Shown here piece after piece: positions 8,681 through 17,173 of a stretch of DNA of 56,950 bases (position 1 is the first letter of the stretch; each line of letters opens with the position of its first letter). This DNA comes from an uncultured Chryseobacterium sp. GTDB taxonomy: Bacteria; Bacteroidota; Bacteroidia; Flavobacteriales; Weeksellaceae. The position numbers and the translations under genes are program-made. The stretch lies in the NCBI GenBank assembly GCA_913775525.1, contig CAJYLH010000042.1, forward strand, positions 1-56,950. The letters run 5' to 3'. The notes below the pieces were generated by a model. It was not told where the DNA came from. It searched no databases and saw only the letters and a program-made list of their open reading frames with translations.

Positions 8681-8752
8681 GTCTACAAATTGGATGTACC
8701 CTTTAATTTTCCCGTAAAAACCGGTATTTCTTCTGTACTAAAAATAAAATTA

Positions 8753-8823
8753 ACCGTTCAGGTTCGAAAAATGACCGTTCAGGAACAAAAATTTATCTGC
8801 ATTTAAATTTCACCTTACTTTTG
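8753..8823 (+). promoter_or_regulatory. LytTR-type operator and promoter of the TonB receptor unit
   Basis: Two identical 9-bp direct repeats ACCGTTCAG lie at 8753-8761 and 8774-8782, start-to-start distance 21 bp. This fits the LytTR consensus of two [TA][AC][CA]GTTN[AG][TG] half-sites with a 12-bp gap. A -7 element TACTTTTG follows at 8816-8823, 42 bp from the start of the second repeat, with no evident TTG box, as expected for an activator-dependent promoter. The same layout occurs at 11852-11922 and 15217-15288. The likely binder is the LytTR regulator encoded at 15974-16717. Confidence 0.8.
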
Positions 8824-8840
8824 AACCGTAATCAACAGGT

Positions 8841-11063
8841 ATGAAAACAAAACTATTATTTCTGATCTCTTTCTTATGCTCTATGCTGAGCCTTGCCCAG
8901 ACAAAAGTATCCGGTAGAGTAACCTATAAAAGCAAAGGTGTTGCAGATGTGAATATTACATTAAAAAATACGTATGACGGTGCGACTACTGATGCTGAAG
9001 GAAACTTTACCTTTGAAACCAATGAAAAAGGCAGCCGGGTCATCACCTTTACCCATCCCAAATACGATGATGTAGAGAAACCGGTGATGATCCAGGACCA
9101 GGCGATCACGGTAAATGCAGAACTGAAGGAGCAGATCAATGAAATAGATGCCGTAGTGGTATCCGCAGGATCTATTGAAGCAAGCGATAAAAAACGGGCT
9201 ACCGCTCTGCTGACGCCCATCGATATCTATACTACCGCAGGAGCAGACGGGCAGATTTCCTCAGCTTTAACCTATCTTCCCGGGGTACAGAAAGTAGGGG
9301 AGTCCGAAGGCCTTTTCATCCGCGGCGGAACCGGAGCCGAATCCAAAATATTTATGGACGGAAGCCTCATCAACAACTATTTTTCCAACTCCGTACCGGG
9401 CATTGCAGGAAGAGATCGTTTCAACACGTCTCTGTTCAAAGGGAATATATTTTCCAGCGGTGGTTATTCAGCATTGTACGGACAGGCTCTTTCCGGGGCA
9501 CTGATGCTGGAAAGCGTTGGCCTGCCGAATGAAAGCTCTTATGATATCGGAGTTTCACCGATATTCATTGATGCAGGCTTCCAGCGTTTAAGTAAGAATA
9601 AGAATTATTCTTATGGAGCTACAGCAGGCTATTCCAACCTGGAGCTGATGCAGAATGTACTGCATTTCAATACGGACTTTATACAATCTCCGCGCAGCAT
9701 GAATGGAGACCTGAATTTCAGGATCAGAACAAAATCCGGCGGATTTTTTAAATATTATGGAAAGTATGATATGAACAGGATGGCAGTAAAGACCGAAAGC
9801 CTCGAGCCGCAGTACGATGCTGCGCTGATACGGCTGAAAGGGGCAAATACTTATCATAACCTTTCTTTCAGGCAAAAATTCGGGAAGTACCTGCTGCACA
9901 TAGGAAGCTCGTATTCCTACAACCGTTCAGACCTTAACTTTTCAACGGAGAATGCAGGCCGGGAATCTGCCCGGACCCAATTGCTGACCGATGGGAATTA
10001 CATCAACCTCAAAGCGGTCCTGGAAAGGAAAATCAACAGGATCAGCGCACTGAGGGGCGGATTTGAATTCAACAACTCAGATGAACAGCTTCATTTCCAG
10101 CAGGTGAATAAAAAATACAATGACCTGATCTCTTCTGCATTTGTGGAATCAGATCTGGGATTCAGCAACCAGCTGTCTGCAAAAATAGGCGTACGGGCAG
10201 AGCATTCATCCTTTCTGGATAAAAGTAATATCGCACCCAGGCTTGCGCTTGCTTACCGACTGGATAAGAACTGGACGAGTTCCGTTGCCTACGGACTTTT
10301 CTACCAGAACCCTGAAAGCAGGTATATCAATGCACCTGCCAACCTCGGATTCCAGCAGTCACAGCATTATATTTTCCAGGTCCAGCGGGCATCAGAGGGG
10401 AGGAGCCTGAGACTGGAAGCATTTTACAAGAAATATGACCAGCTGATCAAAACCTTTATTCTAAACCCCGGTGAAACCCAGAACCAGCAGATCCAGACAG
10501 CCCTTAATAATGACGGTTATGGCTACGCCAAAGGGGCAGAATTTTTCTGGCGGGATAAGAAGACCTTCAAAAATATCGATTACTGGATCAGCTATTCCTA
10601 TCTGGATTCCAAAAGGGATTTTATGAATTATCCGGTAAGCCTGAAACCCAATTTTGCTGCGGAACACACACTCTCTGTGGTAGCCAAAAGGTTTATTACG
10701 GAGTGGAAACTGGGGGCCAACCTGTCTTATACATATGCTAAAGGAAGGCCGTATTATGACATCGTCAGCCAGCAGAACAGCAACATCATCCGGAATGAAG
10801 GAAGATTGAAGGATTACAGTTCCCTGAACCTGAGCTTCAACTACCTGCCGAACCTTGGGAAAAAGGATGCAAAAGCATTTACTATATTTGTGTTGAGCAT
10901 TTCCAATGTATTAGGGACGAAGAATATGTACGGATATAACTTTTCCGGTGACGGATCCAGGAGCTCTGCCGTTGTTCCGCCTTCCAATACTTTTGTCTTT
11001 GTGGGAGCCTTCATCAGCTTCGGGGTAGATAAAACGGAGGATGCCATTAATAATAATTTGTAA
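8841..11063 (+). CDS. TonB-dependent outer-membrane receptor
   Basis: A 740-residue receptor. A signal peptide (residues 1-20, ending SLAQ) precedes a carboxypeptidase-regulatory-like beta domain (about 22-100), a plug domain (about 105-225, with LFIRGGTGAESKIFMDG) and a long Tyr/Phe-rich beta barrel to the C-terminus. It lies in the outer membrane and imports a ligand using the TonB-ExbB-ExbD motor; such genes are present at 35951-38029. No SusD partner is encoded, so a glycan role is not indicated; siderophore, metal or peptide uptake are possible. The promoter carries a LytTR-type operator, which ties it to the sensor genes at 11940-16717. Confidence 0.93.
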   Translation: MKTKLLFLISFLCSMLSLAQTKVSGRVTYKSKGVADVNITLKNTYDGATTDAEGNFTFETNEKGSRVITFTHPKYDDVEKPVMIQDQAITVNAELKEQINEIDAVVVSAGSIEASDKKRATALLTPIDIYTTAGADGQISSALTYLPGVQKVGESEGLFIRGGTGAESKIFMDGSLINNYFSNSVPGIAGRDRFNTSLFKGNIFSSGGYSALYGQALSGALMLESVGLPNESSYDIGVSPIFIDAGFQRLSKNKNYSYGATAGYSNLELMQNVLHFNTDFIQSPRSMNGDLNFRIRTKSGGFFKYYGKYDMNRMAVKTESLEPQYDAALIRLKGANTYHNLSFRQKFGKYLLHIGSSYSYNRSDLNFSTENAGRESARTQLLTDGNYINLKAVLERKINRISALRGGFEFNNSDEQLHFQQVNKKYNDLISSAFVESDLGFSNQLSAKIGVRAEHSSFLDKSNIAPRLALAYRLDKNWTSSVAYGLFYQNPESRYINAPANLGFQQSQHYIFQVQRASEGRSLRLEAFYKKYDQLIKTFILNPGETQNQQIQTALNNDGYGYAKGAEFFWRDKKTFKNIDYWISYSYLDSKRDFMNYPVSLKPNFAAEHTLSVVAKRFITEWKLGANLSYTYAKGRPYYDIVSQQNSNIIRNEGRLKDYSSLNLSFNYLPNLGKKDAKAFTIFVLSISNVLGTKNMYGYNFSGDGSRSSAVVPPSNTFVFVGAFISFGVDKTEDAINNNL

Positions 11064-11156
11064 ATGATGAAGAATCAGTAGAGGTAATGATTTTATTATA
11101 TAAATTAAATATATATCTTTGAATAATTATACAGTAACCTTAAAAAAATTGAAAAA

Positions 11157-11804
11157 ATGAAGAAATATTTATTGAGTTTTGCGCTGGCTTTTGTAAGCTT
11201 AACAGCCTTTGCACAGACCGATTATGAAAAAGTAATGACTGAAAAAGTGGCCAAGATAGAAACGGCCAAAACAGCGGAAGATTTCCAGGCTCTTGCCAAT
11301 GATTTCCATAGGATTGCAGGAAAAGATGAAAACAACTGGCTTCCGTTTTACTATGCGGCGCTGGCGAACATCCAGAAAGGAAGGGTGCTGATGCAGCAGG
11401 GCAAAACCCAGGATCTTGATTTCATCGCAGGCCAGGCAGAGAAATACATTGGGGCAGCTTCCCATGTAGCGCCTACCGATAATGCTGAACTCCATTTGTT
11501 GAGCAAAATGGCTTACTCCTTAAAGATGATGGTTAACCCTCAGCAAAGATATATGACTGATGGGGCAAAAGCGACTGAAGAACTTAAAAAGGCTGAAAAG
11601 CTGGATCCGAATAATCCGAGAATCGCGCTGATCAAAGCTGAAGATGTTTATTTTATGCCGGAACAGTACGGAGGAAGCAAAGTAAAGGGAATGGAAATGT
11701 TTAAAGATGCTTTGAACAAGTTCAAGTCCTATACTCCGAAAACAGCATTGGATCCTAACTGGGGGAAATCTGAAGCGGAATATTTCGTAAGCCAGGCTAA
11801 ATAA
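11157..11804 (+). CDS. exported helical repeat protein
   Basis: A 215-residue protein with a clear signal peptide (MKKYLLSFALAFVSLTAFAQ). The mature part is helical and looks TPR-like: alternating Ala/Leu/Lys helices with the segments LKKAEKLDPNNPRIALIKAE and an N-terminal IETAKTAEDFQALANDFHRI. It resembles small bacteroidete periplasmic proteins found after outer-membrane receptors, with no assigned role. It starts 93 bases after the TonB receptor and ends at a strong terminator, so the two likely share the LytTR-type promoter. Function is unknown. Confidence 0.8.
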   Translation: MKKYLLSFALAFVSLTAFAQTDYEKVMTEKVAKIETAKTAEDFQALANDFHRIAGKDENNWLPFYYAALANIQKGRVLMQQGKTQDLDFIAGQAEKYIGAASHVAPTDNAELHLLSKMAYSLKMMVNPQQRYMTDGAKATEELKKAEKLDPNNPRIALIKAEDVYFMPEQYGGSKVKGMEMFKDALNKFKSYTPKTALDPNWGKSEAEYFVSQAK

Positions 11805-11823
11805 TTGAGTACGATATCCAACT

Positions 11824-11850
11824 AACCTTCCGTTAAGGAAGGTTTTTTTA
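11824..11850 (+). terminator. terminator of the TonB receptor unit
   Basis: Perfect 8-bp stem AACCTTCC / GGAAGGTT with a 5-base loop, followed by a run of seven T. It closes the unit just before the next operator. Confidence 0.9.
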
Positions 11851-11851
11851 T

Positions 11852-11922
11852 ACCGTTCAGTCTTCAAAAACGACTGTTCGGGAGAAAATAATTGGCGTAA
11901 ATATTCTAATAGATTAATTTTG
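11852..11922 (+). promoter_or_regulatory. LytTR-type operator and promoter of the kinase unit
   Basis: Half-sites ACCGTTCAG (11852-11860) and ACTGTTCGG (11873-11881) are 21 bp apart start to start. TAATTTTG at 11915-11922 begins 42 bp after the second half-site, exactly as upstream of the TonB receptor. A TTG at 11892-11894 gives a usable -33 box. This predicts autoregulation of the kinase. Confidence 0.8.
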
Positions 11923-11939
11923 AACCAGGAAAACCATTT

Positions 11940-13256
11940 ATGAAACGCAGGAACCTTATTACTTTATGCTGGATATCACTGGCAACATCCATGATTTTTT
12001 TCTTCGGGTTTACAGATGAGAAGACGCTGAGTAATTTCCTGCTTACCGTTATTGTATGTTTTATGTACTCTTTTGTGTTAGCCATGGGAAACAGCTATAT
12101 CAACGATTTCCTGAACAAAAGGTTTCCGTGGTCTGAGGCCACTACCAAGAGAGCCATGATCAGCATTGTGTCCATTCTCATCGCAAATACCATAATGGTG
12201 TACTTCTGCAACTACATGAATTTTGTCGTTTTTCAGAAGGCTGCGACTACCGAAGAATATTTTTCGGGAAAGTATAGCTTTATCAATTGGTTTACGATTA
12301 ATATTGCCCTGCTGATTTCAGCGTTCCTGCACGCCAAAGGGTTTATGGAAGAACTGAAAAAGTCTTCCCGCAAGGAAGTCGTAGAACAGAAGCTCATTGC
12401 CAAATCCGCTAATGCCCAGTTTGAAAGCTTAAAGAATCAGCTGGATCCGCATTTCCTGTTCAATTCCCTGAATGTTTTGAGTTCCCTGATCGACGAAAAC
12501 CCAAACCAGGCCCAGAAGTTTACAGCCTCAATGTCAAAGATTTACAGGTATGTCCTGGAGCAGAAAGATAAGGAACTGGTGACGGTGGAAGACGAGATTG
12601 AATTTGCCAGGACTTATTGTGACCTGCTGAAAACCAGGTTTGAAGACAGCGTAGATTTTATCTTTGAGGTAAGGAAAGAGGATTACCGCAGGTTTGTCGT
12701 TCCGCTTTCTTTACAGCTGTTGCTGGAAAACTGCATCAAGCATAATTTTGCCACCTCATCAAGGCCGCTCATCATTAAAATATTTTCTGAAAATGATACC
12801 CTCTGCATTGAAAACAACCTTCAGGTCCGGGAGCAGATCAAGGAAAGTTCCGGAATCGGCCTGGCCAATATTGTCCAGCGCTATTCACTGCTGACGAAAA
12901 GGAATGTATTCATTGAAAAATCAGAAGACTATTTTAAAGTAAAACTTCCGGTGCTGGTCAGTAAGCCTAATGAAATCAGTATTAAAACGGATACTTCGGA
13001 TAAAGCCTACGAAAGGGCACAGAAACGCGTAAAGGAACTGAAGAGTTTTTACGGCAACCTTACTTCCTATTGCATTGTAATCCCGTCCCTTGTTATCATT
13101 AACCTGATTACAAGCCCGGATGACCTTTGGTTTTATTATCCGATGCTGGGATGGGGAATTGGCATCGCCGCTCACGGAATCAGCGCTTTCGGAATCGGTA
13201 AAAGATGGGAGGAGAAAAAGATCCGGGAAATTTTAGAAAAACAGCATAAACGATAA
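11940..13256 (+). CDS. LytS-type sensor histidine kinase with C-terminal 2TM domain
   Basis: A 438-residue kinase of the LytS (His_kinase) branch. Four hydrophobic helices fill residues about 5-135. The phospho-acceptor motif NQLDPHFLFNSLN places the histidine at residue 171, and the ATP site has LLLENCIKHN with N264 and a GIGLANIVQRY glycine motif. After the catalytic domain an extra 2TM domain is fused (residues about 354-438: AYERAQKRVKELKSFYGN, two hydrophobic helices, KRWEEKKIREI). This fusion is unusual, and the extra domain is very similar to the stand-alone protein at 15326-15619. The ligand is unknown. The likely partner is the LytTR regulator at 15974-16717. A LytTR-type operator precedes it. 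Confidence 0.92.
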   Translation: MKRRNLITLCWISLATSMIFFFGFTDEKTLSNFLLTVIVCFMYSFVLAMGNSYINDFLNKRFPWSEATTKRAMISIVSILIANTIMVYFCNYMNFVVFQKAATTEEYFSGKYSFINWFTINIALLISAFLHAKGFMEELKKSSRKEVVEQKLIAKSANAQFESLKNQLDPHFLFNSLNVLSSLIDENPNQAQKFTASMSKIYRYVLEQKDKELVTVEDEIEFARTYCDLLKTRFEDSVDFIFEVRKEDYRRFVVPLSLQLLLENCIKHNFATSSRPLIIKIFSENDTLCIENNLQVREQIKESSGIGLANIVQRYSLLTKRNVFIEKSEDYFKVKLPVLVSKPNEISIKTDTSDKAYERAQKRVKELKSFYGNLTSYCIVIPSLVIINLITSPDDLWFYYPMLGWGIGIAAHGISAFGIGKRWEEKKIREILEKQHKR

Positions 13257-13274
13257 TCATTAAACAACAAATTT

Positions 13275-13598
13275 ATGGAAGAGATCAGCCAGGACGATAT
13301 CCGCTACAAACAGGCAGAAAAAAGAGTGAAACAAATCAAGAACTTCTACATGTTCCTCTTTGTGTATATTGTGGTGAATATATTTATCTTAATTACCAAT
13401 TACCGCGAACTGAAACCGGGCCAGACCCTCTGGCACCTTAAATACTTCAGCCTTCCGCTGTTCTGGGGAATAGGTCTTTTGGTATACGGATTGCGGGTAT
13501 TTGTCCCTAACTTTATCCTGGGGAACCATTGGGAAGAAAAGAAGATCCAACAGCTTATGGATGAGGAAATGAATTCCCGTAACAAATTAAAACAGTAA
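13275..13598 (+). CDS. 2TM-domain protein
   Basis: A 107-residue membrane protein of the 2TM domain type. It has an amphipathic N-terminal helix (YKQAEKRVKQIKNFYMFL), two membrane helices and a conserved NHWEEKKIQQLMDEE tail facing the cytoplasm. It lies 18 bases after the kinase and is surely in the same unit. The family often accompanies LytTR regulators in bacteroidetes; a role in modulating the kinase at the membrane is inference. It is one of four 2TM domains in this 4-kb region. Confidence 0.88.
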   Translation: MEEISQDDIRYKQAEKRVKQIKNFYMFLFVYIVVNIFILITNYRELKPGQTLWHLKYFSLPLFWGIGLLVYGLRVFVPNFILGNHWEEKKIQQLMDEEMNSRNKLKQ

Positions 13599-13602
13599 AC
13601 AA

Positions 13603-14172
13603 ATGAATGCTCTGGAGATTGTATTTGCCGTTTCTATGGTGGCCTGGTTCATCAGCGAATTCCTGTATAAGAACATATTAAAGTCCGGTGAAACAGACCG
13701 GAAAGGAAAAGACCGGTCTACCCTGAATGTCCTTTGGATCGCCATCCCGTTTTCCATTATCAGTGCAGTAACCTTGTCTTACTATACCAGGTTTCCAATT
13801 GCACACGATATCTGGATCCTATATCTGGGAGAAGCATTGATTCTGATTGGAATTATTGTCCGGTTCATCATCATCCGTTCATTGGGTAAATACTTTACCG
13901 TTGATGTGACGATCAGGAAAGACCACACCATCAAAAAGGAGGGTTTTTACAGGTATCTCAGGCATCCATCCTATACATTTTCCCTGCTTACTTCTTTAGG
14001 CCTTGGATTATACCTCAATAACTGGCTTTCATTGGCTTTAGCGTTTATTCCTCCGTTCATCGCTTTCAGCTACAGGATTAAAATTGAAGAAGCCGCGCTT
14101 ATTGAGCAGTTTGGCGAGGAGTATCTGGAATACCGGCGCAAAACCAGGAAGCTGATTCCGTTTATCTATTGA
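13603..14172 (+). CDS. isoprenylcysteine carboxyl methyltransferase-like membrane protein
   Basis: A 189-residue integral membrane protein with several hydrophobic helices and the ICMT/PEMT signature in the C-terminal half: YRYLRHPSY, then IEEAALIEQFGEEYLEYRRKT and a LIP ending. These residues bind S-adenosylmethionine and shape the membrane active site in that superfamily. The substrate in bacteria is not established and may be a lipid or other hydrophobic molecule. Four bases separate it from the 2TM gene, so it completes the kinase unit. A lipid-modifying product could be part of the response, which is inference. Confidence 0.85.
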   Translation: MNALEIVFAVSMVAWFISEFLYKNILKSGETDRKGKDRSTLNVLWIAIPFSIISAVTLSYYTRFPIAHDIWILYLGEALILIGIIVRFIIIRSLGKYFTVDVTIRKDHTIKKEGFYRYLRHPSYTFSLLTSLGLGLYLNNWLSLALAFIPPFIAFSYRIKIEEAALIEQFGEEYLEYRRKTRKLIPFIY

Positions 14173-14190
14173 AGATTAAAATCTGTTTTT

Positions 14191-14637
14191 TCAGCGGATT
14201 AATTTCTGCAGCTGTGCATTGAATGTTTTTTTATTGTCAGTCGCAGAGAAAAAATCACGGTCAAAGTTTTCCACCGTTACAACTGCCTGTTTTACAATAT
14301 CTGATCCTTTTTTAGTAAGTTGAATGGTTTTGGCCCTCGTATCGGTTACATGCTCTTTCCGCATGATGTATTGTTTTTTTTCCAGCGTTCTCAGTACGGT
14401 TGAAGTGGTCATCGGATCTATTTTGGTATGGGATGACAAAACAATCTGTGTTACTTCCTTTTCATGAAGTTCAAGCCAGTGGATACTGGCCATCAGGACA
14501 TATTGGGAATGGGTGAGATCATAAATTTCCAGAGCTTTTTTAATTTTCCTTTGCCAGAGATTGGTTACCTGCCACAGAAGAAACCCTGAACTGTCTTCTG
14601 CATGTTCAAAGCTAAAAATACTTTTTTTTTCGTTCAT
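14191..14637 (-). CDS. MarR-family transcriptional regulator
   Basis: A 148-residue regulator with the MarR winged-helix core: YDLTHSQYVLMASIHWL, EVTQIVLSSHTKIDPMTTSTVLRTLEK as the recognition region, then the wing with the Arg/Asp motif (DTRAKTIQLTKKG). It would bind DNA as a dimer and respond to small phenolic or other ligands. Its ATG overlaps the stop of the SRPBCC gene upstream (14634-14637), so the two form an operon. It converges on the ICMT-like gene with only 18 bases between them. Confidence 0.9.
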   Translation of the reverse strand: MNEKKSIFSFEHAEDSSGFLLWQVTNLWQRKIKKALEIYDLTHSQYVLMASIHWLELHEKEVTQIVLSSHTKIDPMTTSTVLRTLEKKQYIMRKEHVTDTRAKTIQLTKKGSDIVKQAVVTVENFDRDFFSATDNKKTFNAQLQKLIR

Positions 14638-15053
14638 AATTTTTTTGCCGACCGGATCTGATTAGCCACATCTTCCGGCCATGAATGTACAATATTTTTT
14701 GCAACCAGCCTTACCCATAGGAAACCCAGCACTCCTTTAACGGTTATGGTATTGGTTATTTTTAATCCTTCAGGAGTATCCTCAAATAGATGCTCGTCAT
14801 ACATTTTTGCCAACGGAAACTGCGTTAGATCCAGAAACATTCTGTTTTCAATGGTTTTAATCAGGGTAACTTTTACTTCTGGCCCGCCTTTCGGTTTTAA
14901 AACAAAGAAATTTCCCTGTTCAAACTTCCCAGAGATTATAGCATATTCAGTGCCTTCATCCCAGGTATGCCAATGATTGACATCCGCAAAAAGTTTCCAG
15001 ATCTGTTCTTTAGTGATTTCGTTAGTCGTTGTTGAAAAGGTTCTTGTCCACAT
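14634..15053 (-). CDS. SRPBCC (polyketide cyclase/START-like) protein
   Basis: A 139-residue protein of the SRPBCC ligand-binding fold: N-terminal strand and helix EITKEQIWKLFADVNHWHTWDEGTEYA, then alternating strands with a C-terminal helix. Such proteins enclose a hydrophobic cavity; enzymatic role here is unknown. It precedes and overlaps the MarR-type regulator, which may control it and sense the same ligand. The pair sits on the minus strand between two LytTR-type units and shares no operator with them. Confidence 0.85.
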   Translation of the reverse strand: MWTRTFSTTTNEITKEQIWKLFADVNHWHTWDEGTEYAIISGKFEQGNFFVLKPKGGPEVKVTLIKTIENRMFLDLTQFPLAKMYDEHLFEDTPEGLKITNTITVKGVLGFLWVRLVAKNIVHSWPEDVANQIRSAKKL

Positions 15054-15216
15054 GATACATTTTAAATTGTAATTACAAATATAATAAGTTTACTTATTAA
15101 TTCAACATTTTTTTTTGATTTTACATTTTAAGGCCTGTTTTTGAATCTGATACGTAACACTGTAGAGGTTTTCACAGTATTGTGGAAGTAAGTAATCCTG
15201 ATCAACATATATTTTC

Positions 15217-15288
15217 ACCGTTCGGTATTCATTTTCTACGGTTCGGTCAGTTAAAATTGATCCGGAGGTGAACATTGACCTACATTTG
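15217..15288 (+). promoter_or_regulatory. LytTR-type operator and promoter of the response regulator unit
   Basis: Half-sites ACCGTTCGG (15217-15225) and ACGGTTCGG (15238-15246) are 21 bp apart. The second has one mismatch to the LytTR half-site consensus. TACATTTG at 15281-15288 starts 43 bp after the second half-site and a TTG lies at 15257-15259. The three matching promoters of this region point to one regulon with autoregulation. Confidence 0.75.
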
Positions 15289-15325
15289 TCTCAACAAAAA
15301 CAAACAGTTTAATCTAAACAAAAAA

Positions 15326-15619
15326 ATGGATACATCATTCAACACAGAAAGCAGGGCATACGAGAAAGCAGCCCGAAGAGTGAAAGAAATCAAAGGCTTT
15401 TACAGCAACCTGACTTCGTACTGCCTGGTCATCCCTTTCCTGATCGTTTTAAACCTGCTGACTTCCCCTGAGAATCTCTGGTTTTTCTGGCCGATGCTGG
15501 GATGGGGAATAGGAATTGCTGCCCATGGAGTAAGTACTTTCGGGATCGGGAGAAACTGGGAAGAAAAAAAGATCAGGGAACTGATGGACGAAGAGCAAAA
15601 ACAGGCAAAAACTTTTTAA
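15326..15619 (+). CDS. 2TM-domain protein, near-copy of the kinase tail
   Basis: A 97-residue 2TM protein. Its sequence tracks the C-terminal domain of the kinase closely (AYEKAARRVKEIKGFY, LTSYCLVIP, GWGIGIAAHG, GIGRNWEEKKIREL), which suggests duplication within this locus or fission/fusion. Two membrane helices lie at about 30-50 and 57-75. The start at 15326 follows the -7 element and gives the family's normal N-terminus; an upstream in-frame alternative overlaps the promoter. It begins the unit that ends with the LytTR regulator. Confidence 0.88.
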   Translation: MDTSFNTESRAYEKAARRVKEIKGFYSNLTSYCLVIPFLIVLNLLTSPENLWFFWPMLGWGIGIAAHGVSTFGIGRNWEEKKIRELMDEEQKQAKTF

Positions 15620-15645
15620 TTATATCAACCGTAAAATAAATTACC

Positions 15646-15921
15646 ATGGATTATTATCACGCACAACAACGGGTAAAAGAGCTGACAAGGTTTTATAAAA
15701 GCCTTCTATGGTTCGGTATCGTCTCCATCGTTATTTTTTCCGATGACCTCTTTGAAAAAGGAATTTTCAGCATTTCACACTGGGATGGATCAATTCTTCT
15801 TTTGATCTGGGGAATTATTCTGACGGTAAAAGCCGTAAAGTTATTTATCTTTGATGCCGACTGGGAAAGAAGCATTGTAGAAAAAGAAATGGGTAAACAT
15901 AAGGACCCGGTTAAATTTTAA
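15646..15921 (+). CDS. divergent 2TM-domain protein
   Basis: A 91-residue membrane protein with the same layout as the other 2TM proteins: an N-terminal amphipathic helix (YYHAQQRVKELTRFYKSL), two hydrophobic segments and a charged tail (DADWERSIVEKEM). It is more diverged and lacks the GWGIGIAAHG core. It lies 26 bases after its neighbour and 52 bases before the regulator gene, in the same unit. The role is unknown beyond the association with the LytS/LytTR pair. Confidence 0.85.
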   Translation: MDYYHAQQRVKELTRFYKSLLWFGIVSIVIFSDDLFEKGIFSISHWDGSILLLIWGIILTVKAVKLFIFDADWERSIVEKEMGKHKDPVKF

Positions 15922-15973
15922 TATGCCGGAACTTTCAGTCGCTTTTAATTCGGAAATCAAACAGAGATAAACA

Positions 15974-16717
15974 ATGATCAAAACGGTTATTATTGAAGAT
16001 GAAAAACCTGCTTTAAGAAAGCTTGAACGGATGCTGGATACTTTTCCCGATATCGAAATCGTGGCCAGGATAGAATCTGTAGAGGAGGGCAAACAATGGT
16101 TCTCTGAAAACGACCATCCGCAGCTGATCTTTTCTGATATTGTCCTGGGAGACGGGCTATCCTTCGACATCTTTCAGGAATTTCCTACCAAAGCATTCAT
16201 TATCTACACCACCGCTTTTGATCAGTATACGCTGAAAGCCTTCAAGCTGAACAGCATCGATTATCTTCTGAAGCCGATCCTGGATGAAGACCTTGCCGGT
16301 GCAGTGGAAAAATTCAAATCCTTTATCCCATCCGGGAACGCAGTCAGCTCACAGGAAATCAAACAGCTGATCAAGGAGGATAAAAGCACGCTTTCCAGAA
16401 TCCTGGTAAAGATCGGGTACAACCTGAAGATTGTCCAGACCCATGAAGTCAGCTGTTTTTTCAGCGAAAATAAAATAGTCTACCTTCAGACTAAAGACCG
16501 CTCTTATCCTTCAGATTTTACCCTGGATGAGCTGGCCGATGTGCTGGATGAAAACAAATTTTTCAGAGTCAACCGGCAGTTTATCATCAATTCAGATTAC
16601 ATCAGCAATATCCATACGTCTCCGTATTATAAAGTTGAGCTTGAGTTTCAGCCTGAAGATGAAATCACGGTCAGCCGTGAACGCGTGAAGGATTTTAAGG
16701 ACTGGCTGGTGAGGTAG
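15974..16717 (+). CDS. LytTR-family response regulator
   Basis: A 247-residue response regulator. The receiver domain (1-115) has the acidic pocket E8/D9, the phospho-acceptor D55 in IFSDIVLGDG and the LLKPI lysine motif. The LytTR DNA-binding domain occupies about 145-247 (VKIGYNLKIVQTHEV, then FFRVNRQFIINSDYI). LytTR proteins bind paired 9-bp direct repeats; three such pairs occur in this region at 8753, 11852 and 15217, the last upstream of this unit. It is the probable partner of the LytS-type kinase at 11940. The signal and the whole regulon are unknown. Confidence 0.93.
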   Translation: MIKTVIIEDEKPALRKLERMLDTFPDIEIVARIESVEEGKQWFSENDHPQLIFSDIVLGDGLSFDIFQEFPTKAFIIYTTAFDQYTLKAFKLNSIDYLLKPILDEDLAGAVEKFKSFIPSGNAVSSQEIKQLIKEDKSTLSRILVKIGYNLKIVQTHEVSCFFSENKIVYLQTKDRSYPSDFTLDELADVLDENKFFRVNRQFIINSDYISNIHTSPYYKVELEFQPEDEITVSRERVKDFKDWLVR

Positions 16718-16725
16718 GAGATAAG

Positions 16726-16790
16726 AATTAAGAGCCGAGAGTCAAGAATCAAGAGCCAAGGATCAAGAGCCAGGAATCAGGAATCAAGAA
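16726..16790. repeat. degenerate short direct repeats
   Basis: About eight imperfect copies of an 8-9 base purine-rich word of the type AGAGCCAAG / AATCAAGA follow directly after the LytTR regulator. Such low-complexity words occur in intergenic DNA of this genus. No coding or structural function is evident. Confidence 0.7.
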
Positions 16791-17173
16791 AACCGTTCTA
16801 TGGGAGTTGTTGGACAATACTGATGGGCAAGACACGGATTTTGTTCCGAATGATTCATGGGTTTATGACCTATTTAAAGCCGGTTATGTTGGCTTCGGGA
16901 TCTGTAGGATGGATTTGGGATTTCATCACTGCTAATCGGGAAGTTCAGGGAATCCGGAATGAAGTTTTCCCCGTCTGATTTCCGGAAGATTTTAAACAGG
17001 GCGATCCTCTCTTGGGTTAAAACTGATACACATACTTATAAAATGCAATTCATGGAACTTATACTTTGGGTCTTTCAGCTTTTCATGGCTGTTTTTTACT
17101 CCTGAAACAAATGCCGCTGCCGGAAGTTGCTGTTTAGTAGATTAAATCTATTTAAAATCTCGGGAATAAAAAC

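Noticed and set aside
14173-14190. Terminator between the ICMT-like and MarR genes
   Set aside because: The only inverted pair (AGATT/AATCT) leaves a 2-base loop, too tight for a functional hairpin.
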